Assembly: GCF_006716465.1 (NCBI RefSeq)
Contig: NZ_VFPB01000005.1
Location: 310,001-374,000, forward strand
DNA: 64,000 bases
From: Pseudoxanthomonas sp. 3HH-4
GTDB lineage: Bacteria > Pseudomonadota > Gammaproteobacteria > Xanthomonadales > Xanthomonadaceae
Direction: 5' to 3'
Below the pieces are notes generated by a model. The model saw nothing but the letters and a program-made list of their open reading frames with translations. It was not told where the DNA came from and searched no databases. The position numbers were made by a program, and so were the translations under genes. Within the stretch, counting starts at the first letter, position 1. The number at the start of each line of letters is the position of its first letter. Below are positions 53,531 to 62,101 of the stretch, piece by piece.

Positions 53531-54252
53531 ACATGCCGTCAGCGAATGCGGGCGACCGCTTGCCGGTCATCCAGACGCACGCGCTGGGCAAGGTCTATTC
53601 CGCGGGCACCGAGGCTGAAGTCGTCGCGCTGAAAGGCGTGGACATGCGCGTGGACCGCGGCGACTTCGTCGCCATCATGGGACCGTCCGGCTCGGGCAAG
53701 TCCACGCTGATGAACCTGATCGGCTGCCTGGACACGCCCAGTGATGGCGCCTATTTCTGCGACGGCATCGACGTGGCCACGCTGGACGCCGAGCAACTGG
53801 CCGTCCTGCGTCGCGAGAAGATCGGCTTCGTGTTCCAGGGCTTCCACCTGCTGCCGCGCATGACCGCGCTGGAGAACGTGGCCATGCCGCTGGGTTACGC
53901 GCAGGTGCCGCCGGGCGAGCGGACTGAACGCGCGCGCCAGGCGCTGGCCGCGGTCGGCCTGGCCGAGCGCGCGGGCCATCGCCCGAACGAACTGTCCGGC
54001 GGCCAGCAGCAGCGCGTCGCCATCGCACGCGCGCTGATCAACCAGCCGCCGATCCTGTTGGCCGACGAACCCACCGGTGCGCTGGACAGCAAGACGGGCG
54101 AGGAGATCCTGGCCCTGTTCAAGCGCCTGCGCGACGACGGCCACACCGTCATCCTGATCACCCACGACCCCGAAGTCGCCGCGCACGCCGACCGCATCCT
54201 GGTGATGCGCGACGGCGAACTGCATGAGGAAGCGGTGAATCGTGATTCGTGA
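53527..54252 (+). CDS. MacB-type ABC transporter ATPase subunit
   Basis: This 241-residue ATPase has Walker A (GPSGSGKSTL), the Q loop (VFQGFHLL), the signature LSGGQQQRVAIARAL, Walker B (ILLADEPTGALD) and the H loop (ILITHDPEVAAHA). It belongs to the LolD/MacB-like family and serves the FtsX-type permease downstream. In MacB the ATPase and permease are one chain; here they are separate. The start overlaps the adaptor stop by 4 bp. The final codons and the stop lie inside the heptanucleotide repeat (54241-54275). Confidence 0.93.
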   Translation: MNMPSANAGDRLPVIQTHALGKVYSAGTEAEVVALKGVDMRVDRGDFVAIMGPSGSGKSTLMNLIGCLDTPSDGAYFCDGIDVATLDAEQLAVLRREKIGFVFQGFHLLPRMTALENVAMPLGYAQVPPGERTERARQALAAVGLAERAGHRPNELSGGQQQRVAIARALINQPPILLADEPTGALDSKTGEEILALFKRLRDDGHTVILITHDPEVAAHADRILVMRDGELHEEAVNRDS

Positions 54253-54275
54253 TTCGTGATTCGTGATTCGTGATT
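54241..54275. repeat. Heptanucleotide tandem repeat (CGTGATT)5
   Basis: Five perfect copies of CGTGATT span the ATPase stop codon (TGA 54250-54252) and the start of the 145-bp gap to the permease gene. GTGATTGG at the right end (54270-54277) is the exact complement of CCAATCAC at 54365-54372, so a long-range hairpin could form in the mRNA. Changes in copy number would still leave the stop in the repeat but alter the last codons or spacing. Confidence 0.85.
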
Positions 54276-54397
54276 GGAAAAGGGCGTGCCATGAAACCGG
54301 TTCCTAAACGAGCTTTCGACATGCGAGTGCTACTGGTCTGTCGTCGCGTTGCTCCTGCAGATCACCAATCACACATCACCCATCACGGCTTTCAATC

Positions 54398-55639
54398 ATG
54401 AAATTCTCCGACATCCTGCGCACCGCGCTGCATGCGCTGCGCGGCAACTGGATGCGCAGCGCGCTGACCTCACTCGGCGTGATCATCGGCATCGCCGCCG
54501 TCATCGTGATGGTGTCGGTGGGGCAGGGCACGCAGGCGGAAATCGACAAGCTTGTCTCCGGCCTCGGTTCCCAGCGCCTGGACATCAGCCCGGGTGCCGG
54601 CCGGGGTCCCGGCGGCGGTGGCGTGCGGATGAGTTCCAGCAGCTTCTACACCCTCAAGGAGGGCGACGTGGAGGCGATCCGCAACGAGATCCCGGAAGTG
54701 CAGTACGTGGCCGGCGCGTTGCGTGGCAACACGCAGATCGTGTTCGCCGAGAACAATGCGTCGACCAGCTGGCAGGGCGTGCAGGCGGACTTCTTCGACA
54801 TCAACGGCTGGGTCATCGCCAATGGCGAGGGCTTCGATGCGCAGGATTATTCCAGCGCCGCCAAGGTCGTCATCCTCGGCGAGACGGTGCGGCGCACGCT
54901 GTTCGGCGAGGACAGCGGCGTCGGCCAGACCGTGCGCCTGGGGCGGGTGCCGTTCACCGTGGTGGGCACGCTGGCGCCCAAGGGGCAGGGTGGCTTCGGA
55001 CAGGACCAGGATGACGTGATGATGGTGCCGCTGGAAACCGCGCGACGCCGGCTGTTGGGCTCGATGGGCCTGCCGCCGGGCGCGGTGATGCAGGTGGCAT
55101 TGACCGTGGCCGATGCCAAGGATCTCGGCTACGTGCAGGGCGAAGTGGAAGCGCTGCTGCGCCAACGGCACAAGATCGATCCGGGCGAGGAAGACGACTT
55201 CAACGTCCGCAACATCTCCGAGATCGTCGCCACCCGCACCGCGACCACCAAGCTGATGTCGTTGCTGCTGGGCGCGGTGGCCACCATTTCGCTGATCGTG
55301 GGCGGCATCGGCATCATGAACATCATGCTGGTCTCGGTGACCGAACGCATCCGCGAGATCGGCCTGCGGATGGCCGTGGGCGCGGGCCCGGGCGACGTGC
55401 GCCGGCAATTCCTCGCCGAGGCCATGCTGCTGTCGCTGGGCGGCGGCGTGCTGGGCATTGTCATCGGTGTGGTCGGCGCGCTGCTGGTGGGTCAGTTCAG
55501 CGAACTGCCGGTGGCGTTGAACGGGCAGGTGATCGGACTCGCCGCGGGCTTTTCGATCGCCACCGGCCTGTTCTTCGGTTACTACCCGGCGCGCAAGGCA
55601 TCGCAGCTGGACCCCATCGAGGCGTTGCGCTCGCAGTAG
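54398..55639 (+). CDS. MacB/FtsX-type ABC transporter permease
   Basis: This 413-residue permease has an N-terminal transmembrane helix (SALTSLGVIIGIAAVIVMVSVG), a large periplasmic MacB-type domain (about 45-280), and three C-terminal helices (LLLGAVATISLIVGGIGIMNIMLVSVTERIREIGLRM, LSLGGGVLGIVIGVVGALLV, VIGLAAGFSIATGLFFGYYPARKASQLDPIEALR). It completes the exporter with the adaptor and ATPase. Substrate unknown; MacAB-type pumps move macrolides, lipopeptides or virulence peptides. The ATG lies 145 bp after the ATPase stop with a poor ribosome-binding site. Confidence 0.92.
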   Translation: MKFSDILRTALHALRGNWMRSALTSLGVIIGIAAVIVMVSVGQGTQAEIDKLVSGLGSQRLDISPGAGRGPGGGGVRMSSSSFYTLKEGDVEAIRNEIPEVQYVAGALRGNTQIVFAENNASTSWQGVQADFFDINGWVIANGEGFDAQDYSSAAKVVILGETVRRTLFGEDSGVGQTVRLGRVPFTVVGTLAPKGQGGFGQDQDDVMMVPLETARRRLLGSMGLPPGAVMQVALTVADAKDLGYVQGEVEALLRQRHKIDPGEEDDFNVRNISEIVATRTATTKLMSLLLGAVATISLIVGGIGIMNIMLVSVTERIREIGLRMAVGAGPGDVRRQFLAEAMLLSLGGGVLGIVIGVVGALLVGQFSELPVALNGQVIGLAAGFSIATGLFFGYYPARKASQLDPIEALRSQ

Positions 55640-55712
55640 TCCCGACGTGGCTGGTGCGGCGCGACGGCGGGAGTATGCTGGAGCCCCGTCGTGCCCACCG
55701 GTGCCTGCCGCC

Positions 55713-56669
55713 ATGAGCCCGCATTCCGCCCGTCGGCCGCTTGCCCTGGCCATCCATGGAGGCGCCGGCGTCATCGAACGGGGCAGCCTCGGTGTGGAGG
55801 TGGAAGCAGCAATCCACGCCGAACTTGCGCGTGCGCTCGATGTCGGCCATGCGATCCTCGCGACCGGCGGCAGCGCCCTGGATGCGGTGGAAGCGGCGGT
55901 GACCGTCCTGGAGGATTCCCCGTACTTCAACGCTGGTCGTGGCGCGGTGTTCACCGCCGACGGCAGGCATGAACTGGATGCTTCCATCATGGATGGCCGC
56001 CACCGCCGCGCTGGCGCGGTTGCAGGCGTCATGACCGTGCGCCACCCGGTGCGGCTCGCACGACGCGTGCTGGAGGATTCGCCGCACGTGTTCCTGATCG
56101 GTGACGGTGCAGAGCAGTTCGCCGACACCCAGCCCGGCATCGATCGAGTGCCGAACGGCTGGTTCTCGACCGAGGCGCGACGCGCGCAGTTGCGTGATGC
56201 GCAGCAGCGTGAGCAGCGGGCATGGCATGGCAACGACGACCTTCGCGGCCGGTACTTCGGCACCGTCGGTGCCGTGGCGCTGGACAGCCGCGGACACGTG
56301 GCGGCCGCGACTTCGACCGGTGGCATGACCAACAAGCGCTGGGGTCGCGTGGGCGATTCGCCGGTGATCGGCGCAGGCACCTGGGCGGATGCGCGCTGCG
56401 CGGTGTCGTGCAGTGGCTGGGGCGAGTTCTACATCCGCAATGCGGCAGCGCATGACATCGCCGCGCGCGTGGCCTACCGCGGTGATCGCCTGCGCGACGC
56501 CGTGGAGGACGTCATCCTCGGCGAAGTGCCACAGCACGGCGGCGACGGTGGCGCCATCGCGGTGGATCGCGACGGCAATGTCGCGCTGGTCCTCAACACG
56601 CGCGGCATGTATCGCGGCTGGGTGCTGCCGGACGGTACGCGCGGTACCGCCATCTACCAGGACGCCTGA
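55713..56669 (+). CDS. iaaA: Isoaspartyl peptidase/L-asparaginase (Ntn hydrolase)
   Basis: This 318-residue precursor of the plant-type asparaginase family cleaves itself before T184 (GTVGAVALDSRG), which becomes the N-terminal nucleophile. The N-terminal part shows LALAIHGGAGVIERG, VEAAVTVLEDSPYFNAGRGAVFTADGRHELDASIMDG; the C-terminal part shows AATSTGGMTNKRWGRVGDSPVIGAGTWAD. It hydrolyses beta-aspartyl dipeptides and asparagine. The start at 55713 gives the family N-terminus; no signal peptide is seen. The stop is immediately followed by the sigma-factor ATG. Confidence 0.94.
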   Translation: MSPHSARRPLALAIHGGAGVIERGSLGVEVEAAIHAELARALDVGHAILATGGSALDAVEAAVTVLEDSPYFNAGRGAVFTADGRHELDASIMDGRHRRAGAVAGVMTVRHPVRLARRVLEDSPHVFLIGDGAEQFADTQPGIDRVPNGWFSTEARRAQLRDAQQREQRAWHGNDDLRGRYFGTVGAVALDSRGHVAAATSTGGMTNKRWGRVGDSPVIGAGTWADARCAVSCSGWGEFYIRNAAAHDIAARVAYRGDRLRDAVEDVILGEVPQHGGDGGAIAVDRDGNVALVLNTRGMYRGWVLPDGTRGTAIYQDA

Positions 56670-57386
56670 ATGCCTGCATCACCGGGGAAAGAAGCCGCTA
56701 CGTTGACGCTCGCCGATCACCGCGCCCTCCGCGCGCAGGCGCTGCGCCTGTGCCGTCGCGCGGACGAAGCGGACGACCTGGTGCAGGAAACGCTGCTGGC
56801 CGGCCTGCTCGCCGGACGCCACGATCTGCCCTGGCTGTCGGGCGTATTGCGGCGTCAGGCAGCGATGGCGGCACGTGCGGGTGTCCGGCGCCGACGGCGC
56901 GAGGCCTTGGCCGGCATGGCGATGGAGGATGCCGCAGAACCGGCCGCCTCCCACGACACAGGGGTTCCAGCGCAACCGCCGGCGTGGCTGGCGACGCTGC
57001 CACCGTCGGCGCGCCGGCTGGCGGTGCTCGCGTTGCACGGACTGTCGGCGGACGAGATCCGCTGGATCCTGCGCATCGAACCCACCGCGTTCCGCCAACG
57101 CCTGACCCGCATCCGCAAGGTGCTCTCCGCGCAACTCCCATCGATGCGCGCGGAGAGCATCGCCCTGGCCTACCTGCGCGACCCGTCGCGCAGCGTGGAC
57201 CTGCCATTCGGCCTGGCCCGGCGTGCCTTGAAGGCTGCCATGCGTGCAGGCGAGGGCCTGGGAACGCACGATCCGGATGGGCACCTGGTCCTGATCGACG
57301 CCGGTGCTCACACATGGACATCCCGCGGCAACCAACAGACGGGAATCACACAGGAGGACATCCCATGCTCACGCAGTGCAAAGTAG
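56670..57386 (+). CDS. ECF-type sigma factor-like protein
   Basis: This 238-residue protein has a region 2-like segment (RALRAQALRLCRRADEADDLVQETLLAGLLAGRHDLP) and a region 4 helix-turn-helix (LPPSARRLAVLALHGLSADEIRWILRIEPTAFRQRLTRIRKVL), as in ECF sigma factors. Region 2 is short and poorly matched. A C-terminal extension of about 60 residues (SVDLPFGLARRALKAAM...) has no known domain. Its ATG abuts the stop of the asparaginase gene and its 3' end overlaps the VOC gene by 22 bp. The target promoter and any anti-sigma factor are unknown. Confidence 0.75.
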   Translation: MPASPGKEAATLTLADHRALRAQALRLCRRADEADDLVQETLLAGLLAGRHDLPWLSGVLRRQAAMAARAGVRRRRREALAGMAMEDAAEPAASHDTGVPAQPPAWLATLPPSARRLAVLALHGLSADEIRWILRIEPTAFRQRLTRIRKVLSAQLPSMRAESIALAYLRDPSRSVDLPFGLARRALKAAMRAGEGLGTHDPDGHLVLIDAGAHTWTSRGNQQTGITQEDIPCSRSAK

Positions 57387-57742
57387 GCGCCATCGTGTTC
57401 TTTGTTTCCGACCTCGCCCGGTCGGTGGACTTCTACCGCGGCACGCTGGGTCTGCCGATCGACGCGCTGGACGGTCACGATGGCCCGTGGGCGATGGGGG
57501 ACGTCGGCGAACTGACGCTGGTCTTCATCCCGCGCCCCGCACGGGCCGGCGAATCGCCGGTCGTTGTCTTCAGCCTCGACGGCGGCATCGACGACCACGC
57601 GGAGGCGCTGGCTGCGAAAGGCGTGGAGATCGTCGTGCCGGTCAGCGAATCGCCCGATGGCGGACTGTCGCTTGATTTCCTCGACCCGGACGGCAACGTG
57701 CTGAGCCTGCACCAGCCGCCCGGTGCGGCCAGGAGAGCGTGA
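57365..57742 (+). CDS. VOC-family (glyoxalase fold) protein
   Basis: This 125-residue protein has the betaalphabetabetabeta VOC layout: VGAIVFFVSDLARSVDFYRGTLGLPI, then ELTLVFIPRPA and LDFLDPDGNVLSLHQPPG. The first strand lacks the usual metal-ligand histidine (GAIVFFV), so it may bind a ligand rather than catalyse a glyoxalase reaction. AGGAGG lies 8 bases before the ATG. It overlaps the sigma-factor gene and is probably co-expressed; sigma factors of this kind are often paired with small ligand-binding proteins (inference). Confidence 0.85.
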   Translation: MLTQCKVGAIVFFVSDLARSVDFYRGTLGLPIDALDGHDGPWAMGDVGELTLVFIPRPARAGESPVVVFSLDGGIDDHAEALAAKGVEIVVPVSESPDGGLSLDFLDPDGNVLSLHQPPGAARRA

Positions 57743-57745
57743 AGG

Positions 57746-58254
57746 GTGCTTGCGCGCATGGTGCTGGCGATGATCTCCAGTGTCGGCATCGGCGATGCGG
57801 CGCGCAGCGCGACGGTGTGGGATCGGTTGTCCGGACATTGACGGGGAACCGGTGACGTCAGCGGCATGCAGGCGACGCTGGCCCTGAGCTTCGCGCGCGT
57901 GCTGGAAGGTAAGGCGCACCGCCTTTCCTTCCACAATCGCATGCGCGCTGCCGATGGCAGGGAGTGGCCGTTCGCGGCGGGCGACCTGTTTCTGCCATGG
58001 CGACGCGCCGTGTCGTGGCCACTGGTATGACACGCGCGGCATGATCCTGCCGCTGGTCGCGACACCACAGGCCGATGCGCTTACCGTCGAATGGGGCGAC
58101 GCTGCCACCGCGCTCGAGCCGCACCACCTACCCGCTGGACGCTGACACCCTGCATCTCACCGACGAGGTGCGGGGCAAGGAGGAGCATTGGAAAGCGTTC
58201 GGGCGATCCCGATTGCAGAGATCCGAGGAAACAACGGGCGACGATGACAGGTAA
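57746..58254 (+). pseudogene. Decayed exported-protein gene (stop plus two frameshifts)
   Basis: Four pieces read as one protein if lesions are ignored. Frame 1 from GTG 57746 (VLARMVLAMISSVGIGDAAR...WDRLSGH) ends at an in-frame TGA near 57838-57840 and continues GMQATLALSFARVLEGKAHRLSFHNRMRAADGREWPF. Then a shift to frame 2 gives HWYDTRGMILPLVATPQADALTVEWGDAA, and another shift gives RTTYPLDADTLHLTDEVRGKEEHWKAFGRSRLQR, ending at TAA 58252. Each piece is protein-like and compositionally coherent. The intact family is not identified with certainty. Sequencing error is possible but three lesions make decay more likely. Confidence 0.6.
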
Positions 58255-58403
58255 TCGGTGTCATGCCGTAGTCTTCGCGTCGCTTGCACGGCACATGAAA
58301 AATGTGAGCTGAAAATCCATATCTAGAACGAAAATTACAAGCTAGATTCGACCCACTGCGCTGTCCTGCGCAGCAATCACAACACTCGGAGTCGGATCGG
58401 CTT
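58255..58403. other. A/T-rich leader before protease gene
   Basis: This 149-bp stretch is clearly A/T-richer than its surroundings and probably carries the protease promoter. CACAT-n5-ATGTG and TCTAG-n15-CTAGA dyads are present near 58290-58345. I could not define convincing -35/-10 elements; TTGCAC near 58284 is only a weak candidate. Confidence 0.35.
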
Positions 58404-59777
58404 ATGAAGAAGAATCGCATGGCGATGTGGGTGGGTTTGGCACTCGTGACGATGGGCGCGGCGCAAGCCGCCAACGCGGGTGGCAGGCCGGATCTGGTGA
58501 TCAAGGGATTGAAGGCGGGTCAGCCCCACGTCAGTGGCGAACTGCTGGTGAAGTACCGCGATGGCGCAGTGTCGGCCGACCGTGACGCGGTGGTGCAGGG
58601 CCTGGGTGCGCAGAAGCTGGAAACCGTGCGCCGCGGCAACGGTCGCAATGGCGAAATCGCACTGCTCAAGCTGCCTGGCAACGTGGATCTGTCCGCGGCC
58701 GTGCAGGTGCTCAGCGCCGATCCGGCCGTCGAGTACGCCGAACCGAACTGGACCTACCAGCACAACGCAGTGTCCAACGACACCTATTCCACCAATGGTT
58801 CGCTGTGGGGCATGTACGGTGATGCGGGCACCCCCGCGAACGCCTATGGTTCGCAGGCGTCCGAGGCATGGGCCGCCGGCCACACCAGCTGCGGCAACGT
58901 CGTGATCGGCGTGATCGACGAAGGCATCTACTTCAACCATGAAGACCTGGCCGCCAACATCTGGACCAACGCGTACGACCCGGTCGACGGCGTGGACAAC
59001 GACGGCAACGGCTACGTCGACGACGTGCGCGGCTGGGACTTCGATGGCAACAGCAACAACATCAACTCCGGCGGTGCCAACGACGACCACGGCACGCACG
59101 TGGCCGGTACCATCGCCGGCGTCGGCGGCAACGGCAAGGGCGTGGCCGGCGTCTGCTGGAGCGGCGTCAAGCTGATCAGTGGCAAGTTCCTCGGTCGTCG
59201 CGGCGGCAACACCGCCAACGCGGTCAAGGCGCTTGACTACTTCACCGACCTCAAGACCCGTCACGGCCTGAACCTGGTCGCGACCAACAACTCGTGGGGC
59301 GGTGGTGGCTACTCGCAGGCACTCAGCGATGCCATCGACCGCGCCGGCCAGGCGGAGATCCTGACGATCGTCGCGGCCGGCAACGACAGCGTCAATTGCG
59401 AAGGCAACACGTCCGGCGCGTGCTATCCGGCGGCCTATCCGAACGCGGGCATCCTGTCGGTGGCGGCGATCCGCTCCACGGGTGCGCTGGTCTACAACTA
59501 TGGCGTCACGACCGTGGACCTGGGCGCCCCCGGCTATGGCATCTGGTCGACGGTGCCGAAATCGTCGAAGGGCAAGGTAGTGTCAGGTTACGCCAGCTAC
59601 AGCGGCACCTCGATGGCCACGCCGCATGTCACCGGTGCCGCGGCTCTGTATGCATCGACCCGTCCTGGCGTGACAGCGGCGCAGATCAAGGCCGCCATCC
59701 TCAACAGCACCGTGCCGACGCCATCGCTGCAGGGCAAGACCGTCACTGGTGGGCGCCTCGACGCCAGCGGCTTCTGA
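58404..59777 (+). CDS. Secreted subtilisin-like serine protease (S8)
   Basis: This 457-residue protein has a signal peptide (MKKNRMAMWVGLALVTMGAAQAANA), an inhibitor I9 propeptide (ELLVKYRDGAVSADRDAVVQGLGAQKL... VEYAEPNWTY), and an S8 catalytic domain. The triad is D172 (VIGVIDEGI), H229 (DDHGTHVAGT) and S403 (YSGTSMATPHVTG); the oxyanion asparagine lies in AAGNDS. Paired cysteines (TSCGN, GVCWS; NCEG, GACYP) suggest disulfides. There is no C-terminal P-domain or PPC domain. It is probably an extracellular protease followed by an intrinsic terminator. Confidence 0.95.
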   Translation: MKKNRMAMWVGLALVTMGAAQAANAGGRPDLVIKGLKAGQPHVSGELLVKYRDGAVSADRDAVVQGLGAQKLETVRRGNGRNGEIALLKLPGNVDLSAAVQVLSADPAVEYAEPNWTYQHNAVSNDTYSTNGSLWGMYGDAGTPANAYGSQASEAWAAGHTSCGNVVIGVIDEGIYFNHEDLAANIWTNAYDPVDGVDNDGNGYVDDVRGWDFDGNSNNINSGGANDDHGTHVAGTIAGVGGNGKGVAGVCWSGVKLISGKFLGRRGGNTANAVKALDYFTDLKTRHGLNLVATNNSWGGGGYSQALSDAIDRAGQAEILTIVAAGNDSVNCEGNTSGACYPAAYPNAGILSVAAIRSTGALVYNYGVTTVDLGAPGYGIWSTVPKSSKGKVVSGYASYSGTSMATPHVTGAAALYASTRPGVTAAQIKAAILNSTVPTPSLQGKTVTGGRLDASGF

Positions 59778-59799
59778 CGCAAGGCCTCCGTGGAACGAA

Positions 59800-59830
59800 G
59801 AAGCCCGGCATCGCCGGGCTTCTCTTTTTC
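59800..59830. terminator. Rho-independent terminator after protease gene
   Basis: GAAGCCCGGC-ATC-GCCGGGCTTC is a perfect 10-bp stem (59800-59822) followed by TCTTTTTC. It stops the protease transcript and lies before the stop of the convergent SGNH hydrolase gene, so it could act in both directions. Confidence 0.9.
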
Positions 59831-59846
59831 TCGCCGTCGGACGCGG

Positions 59847-60581
59847 CTACTTCAGATAGGGCGCGATGGCGCGCTGCCAGATGACATAGCCGGCGCGGTT
59901 CATGTGCAGGCGGTCTTCGATGAAAAGGGCTTCATTCGGTTGTCCCGTCGCGTCCAGCATGGGCGTGAAGATGTCGATGTAGTCCACGCCCAGGCGTTGG
60001 GCTTCCGCTGCGATCAATGTGTTCGCCTCGCGCTGTACGGACAGCAGTTGCGCGCGCGAAGGGCTGGGCTTGTTGCTGATGTACGCGATCTTCGCCTTGG
60101 GCAGGTCGCGGCGCACGCGTTCGACGAAGGCGATGAAGTCGGCGCGCAGCTGCTGCGGCGTACGGCCCGCGTTGAGGTCGTTGTCACCGGCATAGATCAG
60201 AATCTGGCGCGGTGCGTACGGCACGATGATGCGGTCGGCGTACCACGTGCTGTCCCGCAGTTCCGAACCACCGAAGCCGCGGTTGATCACCGGCACGCCG
60301 GGGAAGTCCTGCGCCAGCGTGTCCCACAGGCGGATCGACGAGCTGCCGGTGAACACCACGCCTCCGCGCGGTGGCGGCGATTGCGCGTCTTCGGCCGCGA
60401 ACCGCTGCATGTCGGTTTCCCAGGCGGCGTTCGACACCTGCTCCGGGATGCGCGGGGCGGTCGTTGCGGTGGCGTCCGTGGCCACGTCGGGCGTCGTGGG
60501 CGGGCTGCCGGCACAGGCGGCCAGCAGGGCCAACAGGGCGCTGGCGAACACGGCGGGGCGAACGGGGTTCAGGAAAGACAC
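59847..60581 (-). CDS. SGNH/GDSL-family lipoprotein hydrolase
   Basis: This 244-residue esterase or lipase-like protein begins VSFLNPVRPAVFASALLALLAACAGS; LAAC is a lipobox, so it is likely lipid-anchored. SGNH blocks are VVFTGSSSIRLWDTL (block I serine), NRGFGGSELRDS (block II glycine), IYAGDNDLN (block III asparagine) and IEDRLHMNRAGYVIW (block V Asp-x-x-His). The GTG start at 60581 is inferred from the signal sequence; the frame is open upstream. The natural ester is unknown; carbohydrate acetyl-ester or lipid substrates are possible. Confidence 0.85.
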   Translation of the reverse strand: MSFLNPVRPAVFASALLALLAACAGSPPTTPDVATDATATTAPRIPEQVSNAAWETDMQRFAAEDAQSPPPRGGVVFTGSSSIRLWDTLAQDFPGVPVINRGFGGSELRDSTWYADRIIVPYAPRQILIYAGDNDLNAGRTPQQLRADFIAFVERVRRDLPKAKIAYISNKPSPSRAQLLSVQREANTLIAAEAQRLGVDYIDIFTPMLDATGQPNEALFIEDRLHMNRAGYVIWQRAIAPYLK

Positions 60582-60794
60582 AGGGGAGGGCTCCTTCGGT
60601 TCAGGCAGGCCCCAGTGGACCAGTCGAGGGCAGCCGATGCAAACCGCGGCGGGGCGGTCCGGGGGTGCCTTGTGGCAAAATCGCTCCCTTGGCGCGGCGT
60701 CCGCGCCGGTTCCACCCGATCCGACCTCCCGCTGGCCCAGGCCCCGCCTGACCGGCCAGGGACGATGCGGGGCCTCCTTCGCACCGACCTGCCC

Positions 60795-61175
60795 ATGGCT
60801 GACGAAACCGGACACCTTCCCCGCGGCCCTGGCCGCATCCTCAAAGCCACCGTGTGGTCCTTCCAGGGACTGCGTGCGGCGTGGATGCACGAATCCTCCT
60901 TCCGGCTGGAGGTGTACCTGCTCGTCGTGCTCGCGCCGCTGGCGCTGTGGCTGGGCGGAACCGGTCTGGAGCGCGCGCTGCTGATCGGCAGCTGCCTGCT
61001 GGTGCTGGCCGCCGAACTGCTGAACTCCGCCGTGGAAGCCGTGATCGAACGCTACGGTCCCGAGCACCACGAACTCGCCGGCCGCGCGAAGGACATGGGG
61101 TCGGCGGCGGTCTTCGTGCTGATGATGAACGTGCTGCTGTGCTGGGGATTGATCCTCGCGCCGCGCTACCTGTGA
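60795..61175 (+). CDS. dgkA: Diacylglycerol kinase DgkA
   Basis: This 126-residue integral membrane kinase recycles diacylglycerol to phosphatidate. Three transmembrane helices and the active-site motifs are present: ATVWSFQGLRAAWMHESSFRLEV, AAELLNSAVEAVIERYGPEHHELAGRAKDMGSAAVFVLMMNVLLCW, with the catalytic glutamates in ELLNSAVEAVIER. Length matches the family (about 122). An in-frame upstream ATG at 60765 exists, but 60795 fits the family start. It lies 29 bp before the TerC-family gene. Confidence 0.92.
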   Translation: MADETGHLPRGPGRILKATVWSFQGLRAAWMHESSFRLEVYLLVVLAPLALWLGGTGLERALLIGSCLLVLAAELLNSAVEAVIERYGPEHHELAGRAKDMGSAAVFVLMMNVLLCWGLILAPRYL

Positions 61176-61204
61176 AATCCTGATATGAACAAGGTGTTTA
61201 CCCG

Positions 61205-61939
61205 ATGATGGAATTGCTTACCGATCCGCAGGTGTGGATCACGCTGATCACGCTGAGTGCGATCGAGATCGTGCTGGGCATCGACAACCTGGTCTTCATC
61301 TCCATCGCGGTCAGCAAGCTGCCGCCGCACCAGCGTGAAGTCGCGCGCAAGTTCGGCATCGCGGTGGCTTGCATCACCCGCATCCTGCTGCTGCTGACGC
61401 TGGCCTGGCTGGCCGGCCTGACCGCCGACCTGTTCACGCTGTTCGGGCAAGGCATCTCGGTGCGCGACCTGGTGCTGATCCTGGGTGGTGTGTTCCTGCT
61501 GGTGAAGGGCACCAAGGAAATCCTGGAACTGGTGAAGGGCGAACCCGACTCGGAAGACGTACACACGCGCCCGGCTGTTTCGTTCGCTGGCGTGATCGCG
61601 CAGATCGCGGTGATCGACATCGTGTTCTCGCTGGACTCGGTGATCGCGGCCGTCGGCATGGCGAACCACACCCCGGTGATGGTCGCCGCGATCCTGCTGG
61701 CGGTGGCGGTGATGCTGCTGGCGGCCAAGCCGCTTGGCCAGTTCATCGACAACAACCCGACCATCAAGATGCTGGCGCTGGCCTTCATCGTCGCCGTGGG
61801 TGCCTACCTGCTGCTGGACGGTTTCGAGATGCATATCCCGAAGGGCTACCTGTACGGCGCGATGGGTTTCTCGGCTGTGGTCGAGTGCCTCAACTTGTGG
61901 GCGAAGAAGCGGGCCGGCCGGCGCATGCTGCGCGAGTAA
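61205..61939 (+). CDS. TerC-family integral membrane protein
   Basis: This 244-residue protein has about seven transmembrane helices and conserved TerC acidic residues in EIVLGIDNLVFISI and VAVIDIVFSLDSVIAAVG. TerC-family members are implicated in metal ion (often Mn2+) export or metalation of exported proteins and in tellurite resistance. A manganese riboswitch is common in front of such genes, but the 29-bp gap to dgkA is too short for one. An intrinsic terminator follows. The substrate is inferred from the family. Confidence 0.9.
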   Translation: MMELLTDPQVWITLITLSAIEIVLGIDNLVFISIAVSKLPPHQREVARKFGIAVACITRILLLLTLAWLAGLTADLFTLFGQGISVRDLVLILGGVFLLVKGTKEILELVKGEPDSEDVHTRPAVSFAGVIAQIAVIDIVFSLDSVIAAVGMANHTPVMVAAILLAVAVMLLAAKPLGQFIDNNPTIKMLALAFIVAVGAYLLLDGFEMHIPKGYLYGAMGFSAVVECLNLWAKKRAGRRMLRE

Positions 61940-61961
61940 GCCTTGCATCCACCGCGTACCC

Positions 61962-61992
61962 CAAAGGGCTCCTCGGGGAGCCCTTTGCTTTT
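61962..61992. terminator. Rho-independent terminator after terC-family gene
   Basis: CAAAGGGCTCC (61962-61972) pairs with GGAGCCCTTTG (61977-61987) around a TCGG loop, followed by CTTTTC. It terminates the dgkA-terC transcript. Confidence 0.9.
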
Positions 61993-62101
61993 CACGTGAG
62001 ACTAACAAGTCGACGTGCCACGCAGTGTGACGTGGCGGATGCTTGCGTGGTCATGGGCAAGGTGCTGCAATCGGCCCGTCTGTCCAAAGGAGTGTCGTGC
62101 C

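Noticed and set aside
53527..54252. A frameshift splitting an original one-chain MacB
   Set aside because: The ATPase ends normally and the permease begins with its own ATG and N-terminal helix; separate subunits are common in the family.
61176..61204. A manganese (yybP-ykoY) riboswitch before the TerC-family gene
   Set aside because: The gap to dgkA is 29 bp, too short for the aptamer, and no matching stems were seen.
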